From NCBI GenBank assembly GCA_963921795.1, contig OY997643.1:13217043-13281042 (forward strand): a DNA stretch of 64,000 nt, written 5' to 3'. Each line of letters opens with the position of its first letter. The first letter of the stretch is position 1. The notes under the pieces were generated by a model. That model was not told the DNA's origin. It ran no database searches and saw nothing but the letters and a program-made list of their open reading frames with translations. Of this stretch, positions 43,244 through 54,804 are shown one piece after another. The translations under genes and the position numbers were made by a program. This DNA comes from Nannobrachium achirus (taxonomy: Eukaryota > Chordata > Actinopteri > Myctophiformes > Myctophidae).

Positions 43244-43576
43244 GGACCACCTCACCTCTGGGACAACCAGGTCTTATTTTATTGTTGTTTGGGACACAAT
43301 CCTCACAATCCTATTTTTTGTGTTCAATCTGTGTTTTTAGATATTTTAGTATTTCAGCATGCTATACAACTGGTCATATGATGCTTTGTAGCATGATATC
43401 GCATCATCTATTGCATCATATAATGCTAAATGCATCATATGACCAGTTGTAGCATGCTGAAATACTAAAATATCTAAAAACACAGATTGAACACAAAAAA
43501 ATAACTCAGGATTGTGTTGATCGTGTCCCAAACAACAATAAAATAAGATCTGGTTGTCCCAGAGGTGAAGTGGTCC
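43244..43576. mobile_element. Large foldback element
   Basis: Arms of about 140 bp (43244-43384 and 43434-43576) are reverse complements with few differences, from GGACCACCTCACCTC to GAGGTGAAGTGGTCC, around a loop of about 50 bp. No TSD found. No coding. Confidence 0.85.
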
Positions 43577-43589
43577 CTGGCCTGAAGTG

Positions 43590-43695
43590 ATCACACCAAC
43601 CTGTTTGAAGGGACATGCTTATGTCCCTTCAAACAGGTTGGTGTGATGTCCCTTCAAACAGGTTGGTGTGATGTCCCTTCAAACAGGTTGGTGTG
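43590..43695. repeat. 27-bp hairpin followed by three 25-bp direct repeats
   Basis: ATCACACCAACCTGTTTG... (43590-43616) pairs perfectly with 43621-43647 across the 4-base loop GCTT. The right arm is repeated in tandem: ATGTCCCTTCAAACAGG units start at 43621, 43646 and 43671 with period 25. Confidence 0.95.
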
Positions 43696-45150
43696 ATGCA
43701 GAGAAATCCAGAAACCCCTACTCTGACTGCAACCCATACCTCGGCTTGCATGTTCTCTTTAACTGAGTATGATCTGGAGGTAATAGAGAGAGGATACCCT
43801 AAGGGGGCCCTAGGGGGGCCCCTCAGGGCAGAGGGGGCATTAAGAATGGACGCGTGCTCACTGCATCGCCCCCTTCACACAACTTCCTCGTAGCCTCGTA
43901 GATTCCCTGTAGCGCTTCAATAATTCTATCTGGTATCCAGGTCAGCCAATAGCAGCAACACACACTCCCTCTACAAGTGCACACTGTAGAGATTATTAGT
44001 AAAGCATAAATCAAGGAAGGGAGAGAGGAATGGGGCCCCTGGCGCGATACATGGGGCGATTATCAACTCAAATGTGCACTCTTTCCAATAAAATCATGAA
44101 ATATGGCCGCACGAGTCCAGAGAGGTGGGACGTACTTAAAAGAACATTACGAAGAGGTCTTCTCCAAGGTTATGGGCATGTTTACGATTACGTACAGTGA
44201 ATTTGAAGCGGCTCCACTTCAAATTCAGACTCAGATGTATCTAAAACGTGACCGTTGCAAGATTGTAAATAACTGCGAGCTTTCACAGACCTGCTGGAGA
44301 GAATTCTATTAGAAATCATGTTAATGAACCGGTGACATCAATGATGTAAAAAACACTGGGTTTTGTTATTGATGTTAGTTTAATTTGACTGTATGTTGGA
44401 AATTCAGCTAATACAATGTATAATGGATGTGTAAGAGGTAATTAATCCATGTGAAAAGGATATTCAGGCCATTTCCTACATTTTCATTGTATTATTAGCA
44501 GCAGCATCGTTTGCCTCTCCGTGAACTTCTTTGAGGCCAGCCTGCCATGTTTGTTCGTTTACCCTTCTGTAGTTTTCTACCTGAAACGGAAAACAAACTA
44601 TAAGCATCCCCTTTTGATGCACCTTTAAGCAAAAGCAATACTTAACTTTAAAAAGTAGTTATGGCAGCAAGAAAAAGGCAATAACAGAATGCCGGCTCCC
44701 CCCAACTGTGGACCTCTTTGTAGACACTTTAAAACACCTGTGTTCAGTTCTATGAAACAGATGACATTATCTTACATCACAGAAAGACAAGGGACTAAGG
44801 ACTCTTATTAGCTAAAGGGACGGAAAATGTGTTTAATATTATAATAATATACAATTTAACAAAATACAGCAAAACCCTTATCCAGAGCTACTTTCTGTAA
44901 TCAGTGCAAGGCCGGAGTAGGCATGATCCCTAGAAAAATGGTTGAAGAATTAAGAGTGGTAGGCCTATTGTGCTACAGCTACAGTAGGATAGCAGGCTGA
45001 CATCAAACCTGGCATCTATCTACCTAAACTGTATTATAACAATTAGATACTGTAGAACCTGTGAGTAAACAAACAGCATTTATCTAAATAGTATAGCATC
45101 TATCTAATTTCAACAGGAAATGACACAGCAATCCTGACAGATAATTTGTG
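43696..45150. other. Unassigned, mostly unique DNA
   Basis: Contains a CCCTAGGGGGGCCC-rich patch at 43800-43830 and otherwise AT-rich sequence without exon-like frames or repeat ends. Confidence 0.45.
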
Positions 45151-45158
45151 ATGTACAC

Positions 45159-45521
45159 TAGAGCATTAACAACTTGTGATTATTGCAAGTCGGCTCGACT
45201 CAGTAAAAGTTGAGTTGAAGTCGACTTTATTGTTTTGATGACGTCATCGCACTGTGTGTGAAAGCGGGGACAAAACCTGAAACCCTGTGCTCAATTCCAC
45301 TGAGAAAACACAGTTGGAAACGGATAGAATCATTCTTTCCTAGACAATAAGCAATCCTACGGTTTGAATGATGTACACACGTACACATGGAGCGAAAACA
45401 ATGATGAAAAAATATGTTTTTAGTTAGTTTTTTTTTTCGGCTTTCGACTTTCCCTGGTGGGAGTCGACTTGTGTAATGAATTCGACTGGGTCGACTTGTC
45501 GACTTCTTGGTTAATGCCCTA
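45159..45521 (+). mobile_element. hAT-like family G, perfect TSD, hairpin-free
   Basis: TAGAGCATTAACAACTTG to GGTTAATGCCCTA with ATGTACAC at 45151-45158 and 45522-45529. 363 bp. Shows the uninterrupted family G interior (GACAATAAGCAATCCTAC shared with 27658). Confidence 0.9.
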
Positions 45522-45612
45522 ATGTACACCCTATCTTTGTTTACTTAGTTTATGTATGGGTATATCCTATGTATACATGCACTCCACCTGTACCCCAAAC
45601 CAGAAGCTCACT

Positions 45613-46062
45613 GGTTTGGTGGTAAAGCAGTTCGTCACTGTCGGGCAGAAACCTTGTATCTCCAAGTTTCAAATGTGTAATTTTTTTCGCAAAGCCCTGC
45701 TTAATCATACAAGGCCGTCGCACAAAAGTAGTGAAAACAGCCGATCTACAAGCACACAACGCCTCGTGGTGCGAGGCGTTGTGTGCTTGTAGATCGGTTG
45801 TTTTCACTAGTTTAAATCATATAATGATAAATACAAAACAAACGGTTTTGGACATACAAGGTTTCCACCCGACAACGACGAAATATAACTCATGTAATTG
45901 GCCCACTGGCTTGTCACTTGTCATGATCTGAAATGGCAAATCTTTGAGTAGCAGCAGCGCTATAGAGAGATCTCTCTCTATAGCGCGCAATGAAGGCCTC
46001 TCCAACTCTTTTTCCCGGGCTGAATCAGGGGCCCAGCATGTCCATGTTTGGTGGTAAAGCAG
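45613..46062 (-). mobile_element. D plus half of M, inserted between 17-bp direct repeats
   Basis: GTTTGGTGGTAAAGCAG occurs at 45614-45630 and 46046-46062. Between them, in reverse, lie a complete D (TTCGTCACTGTCGGGC to CCCGACAACGACGAA, hairpin 45729-45809) and only the left half of M, ending at its true terminus CCCAGCATGTCCATG. So one boundary is a D end and the other an M end. Confidence 0.8.
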
Positions 46063-46338
46063 GTGAAATCATGTGAAGGATTCTACGGTAAATGTGAGAA
46101 ATAGATGATGTTGTTTATTTGACTTCAGGTCCACAGCGGGTATACAGAGGCAAGCCTGGTCATCTCCTGATGCAACCAGCCAGCCACACAATCCACAAAG
46201 TGAAAAGAGGAAAGAGAAGAAAGAGATGATGGCTGTGAAATCCAATCCCTGATTCATATCATCAGACCCTTTTGTGGTAAATAACCACATCAGGTTCCCC
46301 GCCAGAGGTTTTCCACATCCAGGCGTACGAATCTGATG

Positions 46339-46811
46339 TCTAGTCCATTTAGGTCTAGAATTATTTCATGCTTTAACTATTGACAAATAGCAGATATACA
46401 AGCTCACAGCGCTGCGAGCTTGTAGATCTGCTATTTTTGAAAAATCATGATTTTTTCTTTGAATATATCTTTTTAAAAGCGAACATTTGTAACTCAAATA
46501 TTTGCTTCTGGGTGGTCCCTGGATTCTGGAACAACACATTTTGAGATGAGGGTCCGCGGCCAAACGCATGTAATTTTGCGGGTCCTTGACATGTTTGAGA
46601 ACCACTGATTTAGAAGAAGGATTTAGAAGACACTTATAGAATCGGGTCAAAAATATTCAAAGACTTGCACACGTACATGTTCACGATTTAAAAAAAATAG
46701 CAGATCTAGCGGTACCAGCTCGCAGCGCGGCACTCGGTGCCGCGCTGTGAGCTTGTATATCTGCTATTTTTTAATAGTTAAAGCATACAAATAACGGTTA
46801 AAGTGGTTCAA
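46339..46811 (+). mobile_element. piggyBac-like family C, diverged copy
   Basis: GTCCATTTAGGTCTAGAATT at the left, ACGGTTAAAGTGG at the right. Left hairpin (46384-46438) has lost its central stem; the right hairpin (46692-46772) carries an extra GCGGTACC in its left arm. Confidence 0.78.
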
Positions 46812-47073
46812 ATCTAAAGTGACTACAGATTTGCGCTCAGGTCCAGATGGTCTAGAGCGCAGGGACCAGACAACACGGGCTATTATGTGTGCCCACAGAA
46901 ATCTCATCAGACACACCGTTCCACTCCACCTCTGCTCCGCTCTCTCCTTTAGCATCGCACTGATTAGCCCTCTAAATTAGATTCCAGCGCGGTGCTATCA
47001 TTGTGATGTTGCTTTGTGCCGGTGCAGCCACCATCCCCTCCGTCCCTCTCCCTCCTCTCGTGTTTCTTCCCTA

Positions 47074-47657
47074 CAGGGACATGCTGGGCCCCTGATTCAG
47101 CCCGGGAAAAAGAGTTGGAGAGGCCCTCATTGCGCGCTATAGAGAGAGATCTCTCTATAGCACTGCTGCTACTCAAAGATTTGCCTTTGAGTAGATTTCA
47201 GATCATGACAAGTGACAAGCCAGTGGGCAATTACATGAGTTATATTTCATTGTTGTCGGGTGGAAATCTTGTACCGTATGTCCAATACAGTTTGTTTTGT
47301 ATTTATCATTTAAAAAATGATTTAAACTAGTGAAAACAGCCGATCTACAAGCACACAACGCATCGCGGTGCGAGGCGTTGTGTGCTTGTAGATCTGCTGT
47401 TTTCACTACTTTTGTGCGACGGCCTTGTATGATGAAGCAGGGCTTTGCTTCGCGAAAAGATTTACAAATTTGAAACTTGGAGATACAAGTTTCTGCCCGA
47501 CAGTGACGATTTACTTTGTTGGCCGCCCAGCCCCCAAAATGGAATGAAGGCCAACATTTTATTATAATGTTTTTCCTAATGGCCGGCCTGGACCGGCCGG
47601 GAATGAACCGGCCGTTCAGGAGTTGTCCCGCTTTTCCCAATGGCCAGCACGTCCCTG
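47074..47657 (+). mobile_element. hAT-like family M with nested D, perfect TSD
   Basis: CAGGGACATGCTGGG to CCAGCACGTCCCTG; CTTCCCTA at 47066-47073 and 47658-47665. Nested D (about 47243-47512) has hairpin 47328-47408. Confidence 0.93.
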
Positions 47658-48094
47658 CTTCCCTATCTCTCTATCTGCTCTTTCTCTTTTCTTCCCAGAT
47701 TTCTCTCTTTTCGTGGCGCCTGCAGCTTGCTTTCGTTCCACTAAAGGGCTGACATTTGAGCGGGCTCTTCTTCCATTCTCAGACGAGGCGATGCATTGCT
47801 GTGTTGACATGACAACAGAAAGAATTTTCTAGCGTTTGTGTGGGAGTTCTGCGGGAGAACATGGAAAACTACTTTTTCTTTTCCGGCTTTAATAACCTGC
47901 AGTTCAGCTATGAGCGTTTTTATAAAGCAGAACTTGCTTCTTCACGGCTCTCGCCAAGCTAGCGTCGTTCAATTCTCCCTTCTCTCGGTTTATGATGACT
48001 GAATGGTGTAACACATTTGATCGTAGAAAACGACGCATCATTTACAGGACATCAGCACTATCCCTATTGTAATCGCTCATTATCAATATAAAGT
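47658..48094. other. Unassigned DNA
   Basis: Pyrimidine-rich start, then unique-looking sequence; no exon recognised. Confidence 0.4.
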
Positions 48095-48341
48095 ATATCG
48101 TCGTTGTCGGGTGAAAACCTTGTATGTCCAAAACCGTTTGTTTTGCATTTATCATTTTAAAAAGGATTTAAACTAGTGAAAACAGCCGATCTACAAGCAC
48201 ACAACGCTGTGTGCTTATAGATCTGCTGTTTTCGCTACTTTTGTGCGAAGCCTTGCATGATGAAGCAGGGCTTTATTTTGCGAAAGAACGTACAAATTTG
48301 AAACTTGGAGATACAAGGTTTCTGCCCGACAACGACGATAT
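48095..48341 (+). mobile_element. Element D, free-standing copy with perfect ends
   Basis: ATATCGTCGTTGTCGGG and CCCGACAACGACGATAT are exact inverted ends. 247 bp. The hairpin (48174-48236) lost its inner stem (ACAACG joined to CTGTGTGC). This copy proves that D is mobile independently of M. The TSD is short or AT-like and cannot be set. Confidence 0.9.
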
Positions 48342-49174
48342 CCTACAGTGGCGGGGTCAGAATGTATTATCATAAAGTATGATTTAACACGTATCCTCTT
48401 ATTCTTTCCTCTTTCATTCCCTGATCTGAGGCGTGCAGCCATCGAGGAACAGCTGGAGGAGAATTCACATGTTGGCATATAGGATGACATTGATAGAAAC
48501 ACAATTAAGGACCAAAATTCAGGCAATATAAAATGTGCATTCCCTAATTCTGGGTCCTCCATCTACAGTATCATCAACAGCAGATTTACAAGCTGACATA
48601 TTGTACAATATTTTCACTATTCGTTGTACGACGAAGTACGCTTGCTCTTTGACTATAGCCCACATTTTCACATGTCTCCCCCCTTCTCCACTCCCTCCAT
48701 TGGCTCCCAGTTACTGCCCACACAGAGTACAAAACACTGATGTTGGCCAACAAAGCAACCAAAGGTACGGTATCCCCATATGATATCTTCAAAGTCTGAT
48801 CCAACCCTCCAACCCGTCCCGCTCACTCAGATCAGCTAACACAGGGAGGTCTAACCTTCGTTAAAACATCCGGGACAACTCTCCACAGACACATGTCCCG
48901 GACTATTCTCTTCTGGCTCCCAAACTGTGGAACGAACTCCCCATTGCAATTAGAACTGCGGGCTCACTCCAATCCTCCACCGTAATCTGAAGACTCACCT
49001 CTTCAGACTCCACCTTAGCCTTGATGACCTTGCAGTCTTATGCGAAGGCTAAAATGTAATTAAGATAGCATGTCATGTAGACAGATGCCAGGTTATTGTT
49101 GAACATGACATCCTATAGTATAGTTTCAATGTTACATTTTTTTTCTCCTACTGTTAGACTGATGATATAGGTTC

Positions 49175-49755
49175 TTGGCGGCATAGCTCAGGGGTAGAGA
49201 AACCGTCTCTACCCCTAGTTCTACCGTCTAGTTCAAATCCAGGCTTCCCCTGAGTTAATGTCGAAGGGTCCTTGAGCAAGACTCTGAACCCCTAGTTGCT
49301 CCTGGGGGGCCTTTTCCACTGGCAAAGGTTCAGGTTCTTTCTCCCGCCTATGGGATGAACCAGAGGTGTGCTTTTCCACCGAGAACCGGAGTTGGTTCCG
49401 AACCGTAAAAGTTGGTTCCGAACCGTAAAAGTTGTTTCGGAACCGGAACCACAAAATCCTTGTTTTTTGTGGTTCCAGAGCCAAATCCTTGTCTCTGGTT
49501 CAATCTGGTGGAAACGCAAGCCGGTTCGCAAGAACGAACCAAGGTTCCCAAGAAAGTTGAACCGGCACTGGTTCTGGAACCGGTTCTTTGCCAGTGGAAA
49601 AGTACCCCCAGTGAGCAGGTTGGTTCCTTGCATGGTTTCCTCTGCCATCGGTGTATGAATGTGTGTGTGAATGTAATGCACAATTTTATGTAAAGTGCCT
49701 TGGATAAAACCGCTATATAAATGCACCATTTACCATAAATGCACCATTTTGGTTT
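49175..49755 (+). mobile_element. tRNA-derived SINE inside the L2 relic
   Basis: A box TAGCTCAGGGGTAGAG, B-like AGTTCAAATCC, then GTCCTTGAGCAAGACTCTGAACC, GGTGTATGAATGTGTG and AAAGTGCCTTGGATAAAACCG ending ATAAATGCACC. Split by the MITE at 49303-49609. Confidence 0.8.
49303..49609. mobile_element. MITE inside the SINE (GGCCTTTTCCACTGG ends)
   Basis: GGGGGCCTTTTCCACTGG and CCAGTGGAAAAGTACCCCC are inverted ends; the interior is full of GGTTCCGAACC words with a 20-bp tandem unit (GGTTCCGAACCGTAAAAGTT) near 49393-49430. The SINE sequence resumes directly after it with GTGAGCAGG. Confidence 0.8.
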
Positions 49756-49850
49756 ACTTATGATCCTCGATTACTATTTCTATGCATTTGATGTGTTGGT
49801 TGATTAAGAGCATCTGCTAAATGCCTAAATTGTAATAGTAATTGTATAGC

Positions 49851-50771
49851 GCTTAAGTGGTTAACAGTCTTTGCATCATTGCCGTGCTGTTCAAACCATC
49901 CAATGACCAACACTTTCAGCTTTGTCGAAAGCATTTCCATTTTGTAACATAATAAATTCTGTGCTACAAATAATGAAATGCAGGTCCAACCGTGTTTGTT
50001 TTATGTATGGATAACGTGTAGATAATTGCATTAAATAATTAACTCCGCGCCAGTCATAAGACCACACACCAGAGCTGTGCTACAAGGTCCAGCAGTGTGT
50101 GTGGGGAAGCAGGCAAGCAGCAACGCTAGCTGCCTTTATTTCTTTTAACCATTGCCGGCAGGTGTTTCACGTATCAGGTATATACTTTATTATACATGGT
50201 ATTTTCTAGGGGAGAGCTGCCAAACCCACTGGCCCCGCAGCTCGGCAGGGAGAGACAGAGTGAGAGAGTGAAAGAGCCTATTGTTTCTGTGGAAAAGAAA
50301 AAGAACGAAAGCCCGGAGGCAGGTGATGAGTGGGCAGAGTGCAGCTTGTCGGGGGGGGAGGAGGAGGGGGGGGGTCACCCGTGGAACAAGCCGAGCGTGC
50401 TGACACGCTGCCCCGCTCGCCTCCGCTCTGTGCTCCGCCTGGAATGTGAAAACAGCAGGTATAGGCCTGTTTCCTCCTGCAGTAGCAATGCAGCCGTTGT
50501 ACCATACTAGAAAGTCGCGCCGCAAGCGGCGCTCCTGTCTATGCCCCCTCGCCACGTTGTTAACGGGAAAAGCTCTGTGAATGCATAGCAGGATCCAGGC
50601 AGAGGTGGAACATAATTCGACGGGTAACCAAATGTTGCTCTCTCTCTACTCTCTCTACTCTCCACCCCCCCATCCTCCCCCCATCTCTGTAACTTGATAC
50701 TTTGATGGCCATTGCTTGCAGCTTAGAGGGGGAGAGAGAAAGGGAGTTGAACCATAATGAGAGAGAGAGAG

Positions 50772-50772
<1 letters not shown>
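49851..50772. other. Unassigned DNA with a G run
   Basis: 50350-50375 is G-rich (GGGGGGGGAGGAGG). No exon supported; the opposing frames of 104-121 codons overlap each other. Confidence 0.4.
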
Positions 50773-50839
<67 letters not shown>

Positions 50840-50842
50840 CGC
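50773..50842. repeat. (GA)n then (GT)n microsatellite
   Basis: Short GA tract at 50758-50774 followed by about 30 GT units. Confidence 0.96.
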
Positions 50843-51129
50843 GCGTGTGTGGCTACGCCCCCCTCGGTTGAAATAGGATCTGCCGGTCCCATAGCTGGGA
50901 ATGAGCCAATGGAGGGCGGTCACCATGGCGACGGGGGGCGAATGATAGCGTTATGGGCGGTATTCCTTACGTCCTAGACGACTACCTATGAGTTGAAGTC
51001 GATGTAAAGGGGGCGTGAATGGGCTTGGAAGTGGGATGCGGCAATAGGAGGAATGTATATATAAGATACTGTACACATACGTTATGAGGAGAGGTTTTGC
51101 TCAGGTTTGCATCAGTTGCATGTACCGTA
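50843..51129. other. Unassigned DNA
   Basis: No exon or repeat terminus supported. Confidence 0.4.
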
Positions 51130-51791
51130 TAGGGGCTTCACAAGAGGGGGGAAAAGTGGGACTGAGTTACTATAGGGCCCAAGGAGGTGGAGGGGCCTGG
51201 GATTATTTTATACTTTAGCTGTTGAAAAATAGCAGATCTACAAGCTCACAGCGCGGCACCGAGTGCCGCGCTGCGAGCTTGTAGATCTGCTATTTTTGAA
51301 AAATTGTGAACATGTGTGCAAGTCTTTGAATATTTTTGACCCGATTCTATAAATGTCATCTAAATCCTTCTTCTAAATCATTTATTCTCAAACTTTTAAG
51401 CGAATATTTGTAACTCAAATTTTGCTTCTGGGTGGTCCCTGGAACGAAATATTTTGAGATGGGGGTCCGTGGCCAAATAGATATCATTTTGAGGGGTCCT
51501 TCACATGAAAATGTTTGAGCACCACTGACATAGAAACATAGTTTTTTCAAATATTCAAAGACTCTCAAAGAATCTCTAGGATTTTTTCAAAGATAGCAGA
51601 TCTGCAAGCTCGCAGCTGACCTTGTGAGCTTGTATATCTGCTATTTTCCAATAGTTAAAGCACAAAATAATGCATAATAATGCGTTCCCAGTCTAAATAG
51701 GTTAAACCCCCTCCCCCTATGAAGAACAATCATGGGGGCCCCCGCAGTGAATCCTTGTACCCAGGGCCCAGAATTTGGTGCAACGCCCCTG
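51130..51791 (+). mobile_element. hAT-like family F with nested C
   Basis: TAGGGGCTTCACAAGAG to CAACGCCCCTG. Hairpins 51225-51297 (complete) and 51590-51647 (collapsed centre GCAGCTGACC). Confidence 0.8.
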
Positions 51792-52150
51792 AGTGCAGCT
51801 GTACCATCTAATGCACACATACATTATGAGAAGATGCCCAGGTTTGCACCAGTTGCATGTGAGTGGCGCGCACGAACGCACAGCCACACACAAGCACAAA
51901 CACATGCACACACACACTAATTCACATATGCACACATAACGCATATGTGCAGATGAATGGGAGTATACATAGCATGCGCAAACACTTACACATAAAGTGT
52001 AAACAAAGCCATCTGTTTTCAGTGGAACTCTGTTCAGTTGTAATACGTAATTCATAATCTCGAACGCTGTGTATCGCTGTAAGGTAGTGTAGTGCTGCTG
52101 GATGTGCCCTGGAAAGCTATTACCAAACTTATTCTGTTTTGCTTCAATCT

Positions 52151-52904
52151 TTAAGCCATTTAGGGCCTAGAATTATTGAATGCTTTAACTATTGAAAAAT
52201 ATCAGATATACAAGCTCACAGCGCGGCACCGAGTGCCGCGCTGCGAGCTTGCAGATCTGCAATTTTTGAAAAAGTTGTGAAAAATGTGTGCAAATCTTTG
52301 AATATTATGTATTTTTAAAGCGAACGTTTGTAACTCAAATTTTGCTTCTGGGTGGTCCCTGGAACTAGATATTTTGAGATGGGGGTCCGTGGGCAAATAA
52401 ATATCAGTTTGGGGGTCCTTCACGTGAAAAAGGTTTGAGAACCACTGACATAGTAGTCTCTCAAGAACAGACTAACTGAGCTCCAGTTAAGTGAAAAGGA
52501 CCTTTTCTTTGACGATGGCTGGCCAGATTGCTGACATAGAAACATAGGTTTTTACACCCCGCCACTCCGACATGTCTCCTTTCCGACATGTCTCCATTCC
52601 GACACTAACCCTATCTCTAACCCTCACCCTAAACTTAACCTCTATGGAAGTGTCGCCACTCCGACAATAAGAAGTCAATTTAGGAGTGGCGACATGTCGG
52701 AATGGAGAGCGACACCCTTCAAAAGACACTCATAGAATCCGGTCAAAATTCTAATTTTCACCATTTTTTCAAAAATAGCAGATCTACAAGCTCGCAGCGC
52801 GGCACTCGGTGCCGCGCTGTGAGCTTGTAGATCTGCTATTTTTCAATAGTTAAAGCATAAAATAAAGATACACCATAATGTGTACCCGTTCTGAATGGGT
52901 TTTA
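52151..52904 (+). mobile_element. piggyBac-like family C hosting element N2
   Basis: TTAAGCCATTTAGGGCC to CTGAATGGGTTTTAA. Complete hairpins at 52195-52267 and 52771-52843. The extra 170 bp at 52553-52722 is a separate insertion. Confidence 0.83.
52553..52722. mobile_element. Foldback N2 with CCTAA-like interior
   Basis: Contains GCCACTCCGACATGTC and GACATGTCGGAATGG in opposite orientation, around ACTAACCCTATCTCTAACCC. Related in style to N1 and N3, but no TSD is seen and it replaces about 20 bp of family C sequence. Confidence 0.55.
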
Positions 52905-53258
52905 ATCTGAAAGACAATTGTGTAGCAGCGAGCATCTCACTCCATCTGTCTTCTGTTTTGTTCTCCTAAACGATTTCATAATTTATTCTTTAACTTGATC
53001 TAGCGCTCTCCAAAAGTTTCTCCCAATCCTCGAGCGCGATTGGTTCAAAAGTAGACGAGCCGTCCTAAGCAGAGGGTGAATTGTGGAAGCGAGGGAACGA
53101 CGTCAAAATGATAAGCGCGAGAGGGATGCAATTACGGATCCCATTTGGAAGATTGAACACCACTTAAAGATCATAAAACAATAAACTCCGCAAACAAAAT
53201 GGTACTCTCATCATTGAGATTCACGGGGAGGCCCCTCACATTTAATCAGTGTTTTTGT
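52905..53258. other. Unassigned DNA
   Basis: No exon or repeat terminus supported. Confidence 0.4.
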
Positions 53259-53843
53259 TTAACCAATTTAGGCCTAGAATTGTTGAATGCTTTAACTATT
53301 GAAAAATAGCAGATATCCACAACTTTCTAACATCCCATCGTGCATTGCGCAGAAGTTGCACGGAGCTTCTGGCGCCGCAGCCTGAGCCGAGTGTGATCTA
53401 CAAGCTCACAACGGCTGCATCTGCGATGCGACGTGAGCTTGTATGTCTGCTGTTAACCGGAAGTGTGGTGCAAAAAATTCTCCAGTAAATTCCTGCGGAA
53501 AGAGGTGGATACTGTTGAAAAATCATGAAAATGTCTGCAAATCTTTCAATATATATTTTTTAAAGCAAACTTTTGTAACTCAAATCTCTGCTTCTGGGGG
53601 GTGCCTGGAACTACATATTTTGAGATGGGGGTCTGCGGCCAAATAAATGTAATTTTGGGGGTCCTTGACATGAAAAAGTTCGAGAACCGCTGATTCAGGG
53701 GAAGGATTTAGAAGTCGGGTCAAAGATCGGGTCAAAGATTTTGACACATTTTCGTGATTTTTCAAAAAGTGCCGCGCTGCGAGCTTGTATATCTGCTATT
53801 TTTCAATAGCTAAAGCATAAAATAACGGTTAAAGTGGTTCAAA
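53259..53843 (+). mobile_element. piggyBac-like family C with rearranged hairpins
   Basis: TTAACCAATTTAGGCC at the left, ACGGTTAAAGTGG at the right. The left hairpin region (53304-53452) has about 80 extra bases (GCGCAGAAGTTGCACGG) inside its arm; the right hairpin begins only at its apex (GTGCCGCGCTGCG at 53769). Confidence 0.75.
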
Positions 53844-54061
53844 TCTAACACGAATTTGGCGCGTTCCAGGGCTTTGAGGCTTAATAATGTTTACTGATCG
53901 GCGCCCACAGAATTCTCCAGGTGTGTAATTGGCATTCTGCTCCTTATTTCGCCCCGTTTCTGAGGCAGGGGGTGTTCGACTCTGAACAGAATCCATTGTG
54001 TCTAATAAAGAAGAAACGGGTCCAAATCTGATAAATACCCTCTTAGACAAACAACTTCTAA

Positions 54062-54533
54062 TTAACCCTGCAAGGCCCGAATTAATTTCTACGGGTCAAA
54101 AAATAAATAAAAAGATCAGCTGGTGGAAAATGTATTTTTTTTATCTGTTTTTGTAAGGTTTTATAGCCATAATTCATAAATCATAAATGCTCTAATTTAC
54201 ATTTTGGGGATATTTTTCACAATAATAACAGATGTACATGTTCTAGACATTCTAATGATCACCAAAAAAAATATTACAGGCATTTTACCTATGTTTTTGT
54301 GAGGAATAGCTTCAGTGAAAAAGAGAGATGTTGTTCGTCCAGACTCTGGAATGTCAGCCTCTGTGGGGGGTATTGCTATGCAAATATCGTGGCCAATGGC
54401 ATTGTAATACTAAACAATAGGATCCAATGGTGATTATAACGAGAAAAAAGAACAGGAAAACAAATTATTTAAACTCTTTTTTTGATCAAATAAAAATGTG
54501 TCCAAAAAGCTACAGTGGGCCTTGCAGGGTTAA
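54062..54533 (+). mobile_element. piggyBac-like family U, simple copy
   Basis: TTAACCCTGCAAGGCCC to GGGCCTTGCAGGGTTAA, 472 bp, perfect ends and TTAA on both sides. Serves as the empty-site reference for element V at 28273. Confidence 0.92.
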
Positions 54534-54804
54534 AACTCCTCTCCTCTTGGCAAGGCGACACCGCCTGCTCCCCGTCTCTCTCCACACAGCTTGATGTGGT
54601 CAGTCAGCAGGAGCGGGAGGTTGGAGGGGGGAATGAAACACTTTTTTTCCCTTCCTTTCCAGGCCACGGAGCTCATAGTTCAGGGCACATTTCCTCTCCA
54701 TGACAGCTCGACTCAAGGGACTGACACTTATTCTAGTGGTGGTGGTGGACTCGGTGGAGTGAGAAGTGAGGCTGGAATAATACGCTCGTGCGACTCCCCG
54801 CGCG

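Larger units (their letters stand above)
48676..49850 (+). pseudogene. L2-like LINE relic (ORF2 C-terminus and 3' tail)
   Basis: Frames broken by shifts still spell typical L2 reverse-transcriptase C-terminal pieces: LHSLHWLPVTAHTEYKTLML (from about 48686), SLRSANTGRSN (48820s), APKLWNELP (about 48917) and LKTHLFRLHLSLDD (about 48986). The tail ATTAAGAGCATCTGCTAAATGCC (about 49804) is the usual L2 3' end. A SINE splits the 3' region. Confidence 0.75.
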
